From NCBI GenBank assembly GCA_030669265.1, contig DAOVDY010000063.1, positions 1 through 5,568 of the forward strand: a stretch of 5,568 nucleotides of DNA. Reading direction: 5' to 3'. Positions 1 to 5,568 of this stretch are shown piece by piece; position 1 is the first letter of the stretch; every line of letters begins with the position of its first letter. A model generated the notes under the pieces. It did not search any database, had not been told where the DNA came from, and worked only from the letters and a program-made list of their open reading frames with translations. The DNA is from Desulfobacteraceae bacterium. GTDB lineage: Bacteria; Desulfobacterota; DSM-4660; Desulfatiglandales; B25-G16. The position numbers were made by a program, and so were the translations under genes.

Positions 1-38
1 GGAGCGAAGCGCCGGAGTTATGTGCTATTAACTGCAAA

Positions 39-488
39 TCAAACAAGGTCAAAATTAACTAATATTTTAAATGTCTTCACCGCTGGTAAATTAAGGATTT
101 CTTCTATTCCAGTATACTTAATTATTTCATCTATATGCCTGTCTATCACTTTCATATTAGGGGCCGCAAAAGTAAACCACATATTATAGTGGTGATCCCT
201 AAGATAGTTATGAGTTACTTCTGGATATTTGTTAACCACTCTCACAAATTCCTCGATCTTATTATCTGGGACCTTGGCTGCACAGAGCGTAGTGGCAAAA
301 CCAAGCCTTTGAGAGTCAAAGTTGCCGCCGATCCGCCTAATAATTCCATCTTTTTTTAATCTCTTGATACGCGTAAGAATACTGTCCTCAGAGCAGCTCA
401 ACCGAGCCCCTAAATCTCTATATGGTCTTTGGGTGACAGGGAGACCAGATTGGATTTCATTTAAGAGTTTCCTGTCAATATCATCCAT
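39..488 (-). CDS. ahbA: Siroheme decarboxylase subunit, AhbA-like (Lrp/AsnC fold)
   Basis: Probable subunit of the cytoplasmic siroheme decarboxylase, which removes the two acetate carboxyl groups (C12 and C18) of siroheme to give 12,18-didecarboxysiroheme in the alternative heme pathway. The 149 residues match a one-domain family member: an Lrp/AsnC-type helix-turn-helix (about residues 1-56, starting MDDIDRKLL, with RPY at 21-23) followed by an alpha/beta sandwich. The family signature is visible as V-T-H-N-Y-L-R at 91-97 and Y-N-M-W-F-T at 101-106; His93 and Arg97 fall where active-site residues are expected. The NYLR form and the LGF-TTL stretch (62-68) fit AhbA better than AhbB, which usually has an SHCYxR form; this assignment is from memory of the family. 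The ATG has GAAGG seven bases upstream (496-500), and an in-frame stop lies a short way upstream. It follows ahbD by 177 bp; the gap shows nothing else convincing. AhbA normally works with AhbB, which is not visible here. An ordinary Lrp regulator is less likely given the motif and neighbours. Confidence 0.87.
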   Translation of the reverse strand: MDDIDRKLLNEIQSGLPVTQRPYRDLGARLSCSEDSILTRIKRLKKDGIIRRIGGNFDSQRLGFATTLCAAKVPDNKIEEFVRVVNKYPEVTHNYLRDHHYNMWFTFAAPNMKVIDRHIDEIIKYTGIEEILNLPAVKTFKILVNFDLV

Positions 489-665
489 AACAAAGCCTTC
501 GGTAATGTCAGTTGACTGTTTTCAATACTCCATTGAGAAAAATCGAAATATCAGGAGATTCAAAGAGATACCAACAAGGAAAATGACATCTCCCCATTCA
601 TCTAAGTGCCTTGAAATACATAAACAACTGACTCCTGGCAACGGACCACAGACACCAGTAAACTT

Positions 666-1727
666 TCAACTATGTGGTTCATAAGCGCATAACGGCTCTT
701 CAGATAAATAATCCCCACTAAATGTATAGGCCCTTGCCCTACAACCACCACAAACAGTATTATATTCACATCGTCCGCACTTTCCCTTATATTTGGAAAA
801 GTCTCTGAGGTCAGTAAAAACAGAAGAATTCATCCATATATCAGAAAAGGTTGATTCCCTTAAATTTCCAGAATTCACCTCCAGGTAGCCACAGGGTTGA
901 ATAATGCCTTCATGAGAAATAAAACAATAGGAAGTCCCGGCCAGACAGCCCCTTGTTACTGCATCAAGGCCATAGGTTTCTCTATTCACCTTCTCCCCTT
1001 TTCGATGTGCCTCCTGTCTCATGATTCTATAGTATTGAGGTGCACACGTAGCTTTAAGTTGAATAGTGGTCTTATCATGCTGTTGATAAAACCAGTGCAG
1101 GGTATCTTCATATTCCTTGGCATTCAGCTCTTGGTTTATCATGTCCTGAGCCCTTCCAGTAGGAACAAGCAAAAATATATGGTGTGCAATGGCCCCAAGC
1201 CTTACAACAAGTTTAAAAATACCTTTGAGCTCAAATAAATTGTATTTAGTTATCGTGGTGTTGATCTGAAATTCAATTCCTCTCTCTTTTAGGTATGCGA
1301 TCCCTTTTATTGCTCTATCAAAGGCTCCATCAACCTGTCTAAATGCATCGTGGCTCTCCCTTGTAGATCCATCAAGAGATATGCTTACTCGCTTAATTCC
1401 AGAATCTTGTATCTTCTTTGTAATATCAGGTGTAATCAGGGTCCCATTGGTACCCATGACCATTCTCAGGCCCTTTTTTGTTCCATAGTCAGCGAGGGTA
1501 AAAATATCCTTCCTTAGAAGAGGTTCTCCACCCGTGAGGATTATAATAGGTTGACCAACTTCTTTTATTTGGTCTAATACCTTCTTTGCCTCGATAGTAT
1601 CCAACTCCTGTGGATAGGGACCAAATTGTGATGATGCTCGGCAATGGACACAATTTAGATTACATGACCTGGTAACTTCCCACGCTACTATCCTGAGTTG
1701 ATCATTTTCCGGTATATATTCTTTCAT
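666..1727 (-). CDS. ahbD: Radical SAM/SPASM heme b synthase AhbD
   Basis: Probable last enzyme of siroheme-dependent heme synthesis: it converts Fe-coproporphyrin III to heme b by oxidative decarboxylation of two propionates to vinyls, using S-adenosylmethionine. The 353-residue protein opens with the AhbD-like stretch LRIVAWEVTRSCNLNCVHC. Cys22, Cys26 and Cys29 form the CxxxCxxC site for the radical SAM 4Fe-4S cluster, and GGEP at 66-69 is the SAM-binding motif. The C-terminal third is a SPASM-type region with Cys261, 268, 279, 317, 320, 326, 329 and 347, suited to auxiliary cluster binding. TCAPQYYRI (227-235) is a further stretch I associate with AhbD rather than AhbC. The ATG is the only Met before the conserved core, but its Shine-Dalgarno match is weak. 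It lies downstream of hemB across the palindromic element and upstream of ahbA. A promoter in that element may drive it. Other SPASM enzymes, such as AhbC or peptide-maturing proteins, are the alternatives, but the AWEVTRSCN opening and the ahbA neighbour favour AhbD. Confidence 0.9.
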   Translation of the reverse strand: MKEYIPENDQLRIVAWEVTRSCNLNCVHCRASSQFGPYPQELDTIEAKKVLDQIKEVGQPIIILTGGEPLLRKDIFTLADYGTKKGLRMVMGTNGTLITPDITKKIQDSGIKRVSISLDGSTRESHDAFRQVDGAFDRAIKGIAYLKERGIEFQINTTITKYNLFELKGIFKLVVRLGAIAHHIFLLVPTGRAQDMINQELNAKEYEDTLHWFYQQHDKTTIQLKATCAPQYYRIMRQEAHRKGEKVNRETYGLDAVTRGCLAGTSYCFISHEGIIQPCGYLEVNSGNLRESTFSDIWMNSSVFTDLRDFSKYKGKCGRCEYNTVCGGCRARAYTFSGDYLSEEPLCAYEPHS

Positions 1728-1752
1728 GGTATCTGCTCAAAATTTGTGGGAT

Positions 1753-1932
1753 GGCATGGGTGTCTTTTTTTGCTTATGCCATTAACTATAGCTTAAGCTT
1801 AGTTGTCATTTCAAAATTGGGTAAAATAGACGGAGCATATGATTCTAAGGCTAAGTGGCTGTTACCCAATTTTGAAATGACATGCCAAGGCGCCCTGTTT
1901 GAAGGGCATAACAAAAAAAGATACCCATGCCC
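1753..1932. repeat. 180-bp nested inverted repeat, MITE-like
   Basis: Two pairs of inverted arms are nested around a 37-base centre. The outer arms, 1753-1780 and 1904-1932, are complementary except for one bulged base and one G/T wobble, and both contain a seven-base T or A run. The inner arms, 1804-1824 and 1862-1882, are perfect over 21 bases and end in TGTCA/TGACA. Between outer and inner arms, the left segment (1781-1803) and right segment (1883-1903) do not match each other. The whole can fold as a long hairpin, and it fills the hemB-ahbD gap almost entirely, starting 36 bases after the hemB stop. No transposase is present and no target-site duplication is obvious. This looks like a miniature inverted-repeat element or a REPIN-like repeat; it could instead be a structured RNA region between two genes. 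The fold is seen directly; mobility is inferred. Confidence 0.75.
1785..1814 (-). promoter_or_regulatory. Predicted sigma70-type promoter for ahbD inside the repeat
   Basis: On the minus strand a -35 box TTGAAA (complement of 1809-1814) is separated by 18 bases from a -10 box TATAGT (complement of 1785-1790). Each matches the consensus at five of six positions. Transcription would start near 1778 and leave a leader of about 50 bases before ahbD. The -35 box lies in the conserved inner arm and the -10 box in the non-matching left segment. The mirror copy on the other arm has TTGAAA but no -10 box, so the promoter is one-sided. Predicted from sequence only. Confidence 0.5.
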
Positions 1933-1968
1933 AATGAACAAGCAGTCTGAAATTCACTCTGTTTTGAG

Positions 1969-2943
1969 CTACCTTTCATTTGTATTCAATATCTTGGCTG
2001 CATCTTTGGCAAAATAAGTCAGGATGAGATCAGCGCCAGCCCTCTTGATAGAAAGAAGCATCTCCATCATTACCTCTCCTCCGTCTATCCAACCCCTTTG
2101 ATCAGTTGCCTTCACCATGGCATATTCTCCACTCACATTATACGCTGCTACAGGAATATGGATACATGCCCGAACTTGATGGATTATATCTAAATAAGGC
2201 AATGCTGGTTTAACCATGATAATATCTGCCCCCTCTTCAATGTCTAATAACGCCTCCTTAATTGCCTCTCTGGCATTAGCCGGATCCATCTGGTAACTCT
2301 TCCTGTCACCAAATTGGGGTTTTGAATCTGCGGCCTCGCGGAATGGCCCGTAAAAGGAGGATGCATATTTCACGGCATATGACATTATACCGGTATCCTT
2401 GAATCCATCTCTTTCAAGGGCTCCCCTAATCGCTCTTACCCTCCCATCCATCATATCTGAAGGGGAAACAAAATCAGCACCTGCCTCAGCATGTGAAATG
2501 GCTACACGAGAAAGTATGTCAAGGGTAGCATCATTATCTATGTGACCATCTTCTATAACCCCGCAATGACCATGATCTGTATACTGACATAGACAGACAT
2601 CCGTTAAAACTACCAATTCCGGTACCCTCTCCTTAACTGCAGCTACAGCCTTCTGAACTATTCCATCCCTCGCATATGCCTCACTTCCCAACGCATCTTT
2701 CACCCGTGGTAAACCAAAAAGAATAATCGCTGGTATCCCCAGAGACCACACCTCTTCTGCCTCTTCGACCAGTTCATGAACTGATAATCGATAGTGGCCC
2801 ATCATAGATGGAATGGGCTCTCTTTCTCCTTTGCCATGTTTCACAAATATGGGTAAAATGAGGTCTTCCACCCTGATAATTGTCTCCCTCACCATTCTTC
2901 TAATAGTAGAAGTTCTCCTAAGACGTCTGGGTCTAATTATCAT
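1969..2943 (-). CDS. hemB: Delta-aminolevulinic acid dehydratase (porphobilinogen synthase)
   Basis: Cytoplasmic enzyme that condenses two 5-aminolevulinate molecules to porphobilinogen, the monopyrrole precursor of siroheme, heme and cobamides. The 324 residues are full length for the family and form one TIM barrel. Catalytic lysines are visible as Lys192 in [15 protein letters not shown] and Lys245 in [13 protein letters not shown]. The [14 protein letters not shown] segment (115-128) supplies Cys117, Cys119 and Cys127, so this is the zinc-binding type, not the magnesium type with Asp/Ala substitutions. The N-terminal RPRRLRR and the PIFVKHG stretch (31-37) are also typical. The ATG has AAGGAG seven bases upstream. 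It lies 180 bp after the clpX-like gene and is followed after 36 bases by the palindromic element, then ahbD and ahbA. The order suggests a heme-synthesis group, possibly one transcript with an extra internal promoter. I found no strong promoter of its own. Identity is close to certain. Confidence 0.97.
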   Translation of the reverse strand: MIIRPRRLRRTSTIRRMVRETIIRVEDLILPIFVKHGKGEREPIPSMMGHYRLSVHELVEEAEEVWSLGIPAIILFGLPRVKDALGSEAYARDGIVQKAVAAVKERVPELVVLTDVCLCQYTDHGHCGVIEDGHIDNDATLDILSRVAISHAEAGADFVSPSDMMDGRVRAIRGALERDGFKDTGIMSYAVKYASSFYGPFREAADSKPQFGDRKSYQMDPANAREAIKEALLDIEEGADIIMVKPALPYLDIIHQVRACIHIPVAAYNVSGEYAMVKATDQRGWIDGGEVMMEMLLSIKRAGADLILTYFAKDAAKILNTNER

Positions 2944-2950
2944 TTGTATT

Positions 2951-2956
2951 CTCCTT
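2951..2956 (-). promoter_or_regulatory. Ribosome binding site of hemB
   Basis: AAGGAG on the minus strand, with seven bases to the ATG at 2941-2943. It is the clearest Shine-Dalgarno in the window and fixes the hemB start. Confidence 0.85.
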
Positions 2957-3086
2957 CGTCTTCCTTTTCCTTATCGATAACAAAATATGTTCGTTGAGAA
3001 ATTTCGCATGGCTTTTGAAATCACCTTTGAGTAATGATTTTAGGTCTTCTTATTTGCGGAAGATTTACGTGTTTAAAGGTATACGT

Positions 3087-3110
3087 TACCCGATTGGGAC
3101 TAATTGGGTA
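3087..3110. other. Stem-loop after the clpX-like gene
   Basis: Two nine-base arms (3087-3095 and 3102-3110) pair around a six-base loop. The pairing is complete, with one G/T wobble, in plus-strand RNA, and has one A/C mismatch in minus-strand RNA. It begins 14 bases after the clpX-like stop codon, where a terminator or a 3'-end stabilising structure would sit. It has no T tract on the minus-strand side, so it is not a standard intrinsic terminator. Transcription may continue into hemB. Confidence 0.35.
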
Positions 3111-3123
3111 GGAAATAATCGGC

Positions 3124-4923
3124 TTAGGATATCATTGAATCTTGACTATAATATTTTTTGATCAGGCTATCGATATATTTTTCCGGATCTAAAACTGCCT
3201 CCCTAGTGATAGTAAAGGCTCCTAAACCAATCCGATCTCTAACTAATTTAAGCCCATACTCCAATTCATTAGCCAAGTTAAGGCATATCTCGTTAATATC
3301 CCTATCCTGAACGATAGAAATTCTTATTATCTCATCAATAGCACTATCTGCTAAACTGACATTCATTCCTAACTGGGAAAACAAACCTTCATTATGGTCC
3401 TTTACCAGATTGTACATCTCCTTAAAATCTACAAAAGCAGAATCAATATCAGATATAGATTTAAGTGCCTGTTCAGCAATCAATTCTACCCTCTCTTCGT
3501 ATAATTTTAAATCCGATTGTGCCTCAAATTCTCTTGCTCTCTCCGCTACAGCCCTGTTTGTTCTCTGTTTTTCATTTACAACTGCTCTTTCAAATCGTTC
3601 TTTCATCTGACGGTTACTCATGTCACTGTCTGATTCAACCCGCTTAAGCTCTCGTGCTGGGTTTTTAACGAGCTCTGGAGTAACTAACAGATTTTTTACA
3701 ACAGTAGATGGAAGACGTTTCTCAAAAGGCATAAGAATTCTCTCAACGGCACTAACTAAACCTCTTGCGCCTGTCTTCTCTTGTGAAGCCATCTCTGATA
3801 ATTCTTCAAGTACACTATCTTCAAACTGAATATTAATACCATATGCCATAAAATCCCTTTTCTTGCTGAGGATAATAGGATTATTTGGATTTTTAAGAAT
3901 TTCTACAAGGTCATCTTTTGATAGCTCATTAAGAACAACAATTACTGGAAGGCGACCTACAAACTCGGACTCAAATCCAAACTCGATAAGGTCATGTGCT
4001 CTTACCTCTTTAAGAATATCCATATCCACTTCAGTGGAATGGATATCTGCCTCAAATCCTATACCTTTACGTTTGAGCCTTTTCTTGATGATATCTGGCA
4101 ATCCTTCAAAGGCACCACTCATAATAAAAAGTATATTTTTTGTATTTACAACCTGCTTTTCTCTTTTCCCAGTTCTTCGGTAATGTTCAATAGCCTGTAT
4201 CTGCGAGATTGGGTCGTGAGGAACCTTCAGGTCTACATCAGTTTCTTCCATTGGTTTTAGGAGGGCCCTTTGTACCCCTGTCCTTGAAACATCATGGCCG
4301 ATAATATTTTGGCTGGAAGCAATTTTGTCAATCTCGTCTACGTAAATAATACCATTCTCGGCCAGCTTCATATCATCATTAGCTTCATACACTAGATCCC
4401 TTACCAAATCCTCGACATCACCCCCTACATAACCTGTTTCGCTGAATTTGGTAGCATCACCCTTAACAAATGGAACACCTATCTTTTGGGCAATCAATTT
4501 TATCAAATATGTCTTGCCAACTCCTGTTGGGCCTATCATAAGGATATTGTTTTTAATCATCCCCACAGAAAAGGGGTTTTCTTTATTAGATCGCTTAACC
4601 AGGGATTTTATCCGGTTGAAATGAGTGCAGATTTTTGTAGCCAGCACTCCTTTGGCTTGATTTTGCTTAACTACATACCCATCCAAATAGGAATCTAATT
4701 CCTCGGGTTTCATATCAAAAGCAGGAACGCCATCCATCTTGGCGCCAGCCTTTCCGCCTTCATCTGTTTTTTTTGGATCACTCTGAGGAAAGAGGATAGG
4801 AGATATTATCTTTATCCGATCACCGTATTTCTTGGAAAGATAGTCGCTAAGCTCCTTCTCAAGTTCCTTTTGATTAGGAATTTTCTGCTCTTTCTCTTCT
4901 TTTAAATTATCTTCAAATTCCAT
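3124..4923 (-). CDS. ClpX-like AAA+ unfoldase, divergent, with C-terminal extension
   Basis: ATP-driven unfoldase of the ClpX class, which would thread proteins into ClpP in the cytoplasm. Visible motifs: Walker A GPTGVGKT (131-138), pore-1 loop GYVGGD (164-169), Walker B IIYVDEIDK (192-200), IGF (288-290) at the place of the ClpP-docking loop, arginine finger in EFVGRLP (Arg324) and sensor-2 TGARGL (Arg387). At 599 residues it is much longer than usual ClpX (about 420). There is no N-terminal Cys4 zinc-binding domain; the first 70 residues are charged and cysteine-free. The RKH substrate loop is replaced by a longer segment (about 229-262). After the lid domain come a charged helical stretch (about 430-515) and a segment at 519-590 that resembles the lid domain again. 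The ATG is preceded by G-rich sequence (4925-4934) rather than a textbook Shine-Dalgarno, and by a strong promoter. Dedicated ClpX may exist elsewhere in the genome, so I give no symbol. The ATPase class is certain; ClpP partnership is inferred from IGF. Confidence 0.92.
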   Translation of the reverse strand: MEFEDNLKEEKEQKIPNQKELEKELSDYLSKKYGDRIKIISPILFPQSDPKKTDEGGKAGAKMDGVPAFDMKPEELDSYLDGYVVKQNQAKGVLATKICTHFNRIKSLVKRSNKENPFSVGMIKNNILMIGPTGVGKTYLIKLIAQKIGVPFVKGDATKFSETGYVGGDVEDLVRDLVYEANDDMKLAENGIIYVDEIDKIASSQNIIGHDVSRTGVQRALLKPMEETDVDLKVPHDPISQIQAIEHYRRTGKREKQVVNTKNILFIMSGAFEGLPDIIKKRLKRKGIGFEADIHSTEVDMDILKEVRAHDLIEFGFESEFVGRLPVIVVLNELSKDDLVEILKNPNNPIILSKKRDFMAYGINIQFEDSVLEELSEMASQEKTGARGLVSAVERILMPFEKRLPSTVVKNLLVTPELVKNPARELKRVESDSDMSNRQMKERFERAVVNEKQRTNRAVAERAREFEAQSDLKLYEERVELIAEQALKSISDIDSAFVDFKEMYNLVKDHNEGLFSQLGMNVSLADSAIDEIIRISIVQDRDINEICLNLANELEYGLKLVRDRIGLGAFTITREAVLDPEKYIDSLIKKYYSQDSMIS

Positions 4924-4976
4924 TCACCTACCCCATAGTAATATCTTTAAAAATTATGAAATATTTCAATAATCTA

Positions 4977-5005
4977 ATTATAGTCATTATACTTGATTTT
5001 TGCAA
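4977..5005 (-). promoter_or_regulatory. Predicted sigma70 promoter of the clpX-like gene
   Basis: On the minus strand TTGCAA (5000-5005), a 17-base spacer and a perfect TATAAT (complement of 4977-4982). Transcription would start near 4970, giving a leader of about 45 bases before the ATG at 4921-4923. Box quality and spacing make this the best promoter in the window, and they argue that the clpX-like gene has its own transcript independent of ssrA. Confidence 0.75.
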
Positions 5006-5392
5006 CCCATTTTCAGAATCAACTCCTTGATGCGCCCTTCAATCCTAATACACCATACCTTCTTCTCTGCGAGCGCATAGTCTCATGATATACGGTCAAT
5101 AACCACTATAACATTACATATTGCCATAGTTTAAGAAACAAAAAAAATAAAAAAAGAGTAACATTTTAGCAAATGACCCCAGTGCTTCACTTCAGGGTTA
5201 TACATGAAAGAAACTTTACGTTACGAAAAAATTAAAAAAATAAGAAAGGAATAAGGAACTGATTAGGAATTAGTGTGTACCATGCACTTTCAACGCGATA
5301 ATCACAACGTTTTGATGAGATAGAAAAAAAGTGAAAGGATTTGAGGTGGCAAAAAAAGTAGGGAGATAAAACTTTATAAATTGATTGGTAAA
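5006..5392. other. AT-rich intergenic spacer between ssrA and the clpX-like gene
   Basis: I find no convincing gene here on either strand. It holds A-rich tracts (5138-5157, 5325-5331, 5351-5357) and a small stem-loop at 5176-5198, in which ACCC/GGGT and AGTG/CACT pair around a three-base loop with a small internal bulge. A six-base inverted repeat, ATGCGC/GCGCAT, lies at 5030-5035 and 5073-5078. The A tracts read as T tracts on the minus strand downstream of ssrA, where its transcript should end, but none follows directly on a strong GC stem. Confidence 0.6.
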
Positions 5393-5568
5393 TGGTGGAG
5401 GCGGGGGGAGTCGAACCCCCGTCCGAAAATATTCCACTTAAGCCTCTACATACATAGCCCGAACTTTAATGTTCATCCCTTAGACCCCTTTCGGGCAAGA
5501 TGAATAAGGAACTAACCTGAAAAAATTGTCGCCTTCCTGAGATTCAGGTCTCTCAGGTTAGCTATCCT
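5393..5568 (-). ncRNA. ssrA: Transfer-messenger RNA (tmRNA), 3' half, cut by the window edge
   Basis: tmRNA rescues ribosomes stalled on broken mRNAs and adds a degradation tag. The minus-strand 3' end carries an encoded CCA (complement of 5393-5395) and a tRNA-like T arm: five-base G/C arms (complements of 5404-5408 and 5416-5420) around TTCGACT. Upstream are two H-type pseudoknots, each with stems in A-B-A'-B' order. The last uses TTCATC/GATGAA (5499-5504 with 5472-5477) and GCCCGAA/TTCGGGC (5490-5496 with 5457-5463). The one before it uses CCTGAGA/TCTCAGG (5551-5557 with 5536-5542) and ACCTGAA/TTCAGGT (5543-5549 with 5515-5521). These match the pseudoknots near the 3' end of one-piece tmRNA. 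The visible 176 bases are about half of a usual tmRNA, so the tag reading frame and the 5' acceptor strand lie beyond 5568. It is co-directional with the clpX-like gene. Confidence 0.95.

Noticed and set aside
1..35. Integron attC-like site at the left edge (GTTATGTGC next to a GC-rich arm)
   Set aside because: The core does not fit the RYYYAAC/GTTRRRY pattern, the second half is not visible, and the neighbouring genes are not cassette-like.
489..665. Possible small gene or promoter between ahbD and ahbA
   Set aside because: The longest minus-strand frame I traced is about 30 codons with no good start signal, and the promoter-like pairs I tried match the consensus at only about three of six positions per box.
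322..684. A 120-codon plus-strand open frame spanning the ahbA-ahbD gap
   Set aside because: It is mostly antisense to ahbA and the end of ahbD and shows no recognisable protein features.
1751..2017. An 88-codon plus-strand open frame starting in the repeat
   Set aside because: It runs through both palindrome arms and into the antisense of hemB, has no ribosome binding site, and its composition follows the inverted repeat.
3124..4923. HslU instead of a ClpX-like protein
   Set aside because: The GYVG pore loop, the IGF motif and the EFVGRLP and TGARGL context follow ClpX, and the large inserted I domain of HslU is absent.
5204..5254. A 16-codon open frame on the plus strand (MKETLRYEKIKKIRKE) with AGGG six bases upstream
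   Set aside because: It is very short, lysine-rich as expected from A-rich DNA, and has no supporting promoter or recognisable family, so it may be chance.
5341..5392. Intrinsic terminator right after ssrA
   Set aside because: There is a T7 tract on the minus strand (complement of 5351-5357), but the only stem before it is a weak five-base A/T pairing, so I do not call it.

Overview
The window looks like chromosomal DNA from an AT-rich anaerobic bacterium that makes heme through siroheme. The best guess is a sulfate-reducing Desulfobacterota member or a relative such as Nitrospirota. This rests on the alternative heme (Ahb) genes, on HemB, and on a divergent ClpX-type ATPase. No taxonomic search was possible, so the placement is inference. 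Every supported gene is on the minus strand, so transcription runs from high to low coordinates.

Layout in the direction of transcription: the 3' half of a tmRNA gene (ssrA) enters at the right edge and ends at 5393. An AT-rich spacer of about 470 bp follows, with no convincing gene but with a near-consensus promoter (4977-5005). Next is a 599-residue ClpX-like AAA+ unfoldase (3124-4923). It has no zinc finger, has a replaced RKH region, and carries a C-terminal extension that seems to contain a second, degenerate copy of the lid domain. A 180-bp gap with a small stem-loop leads to hemB (1969-2943, porphobilinogen synthase). Between hemB and the next gene lies a 180-bp nested inverted repeat (1753-1932), which resembles a miniature mobile element and contains a good promoter pointing at ahbD. 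Then come ahbD (666-1727, radical SAM heme b synthase) and ahbA (39-488, siroheme decarboxylase subunit).

Two functional themes are present. First, hemB, ahbD and ahbA cover an early step, the last step and the siroheme decarboxylation step of siroheme-dependent heme synthesis. The middle enzymes and the AhbB partner are not in the window. Second, tmRNA adds degradation tags to stalled proteins and ClpX-type ATPases feed tagged proteins to ClpP, so their neighbourhood may be meaningful.

The most unusual items are the nested palindrome that appears to supply the ahbD promoter, and the unusual ClpX-like protein with an apparent internal lid-domain duplication. I see no CRISPR array, no intact transposase gene and no tRNA gene.
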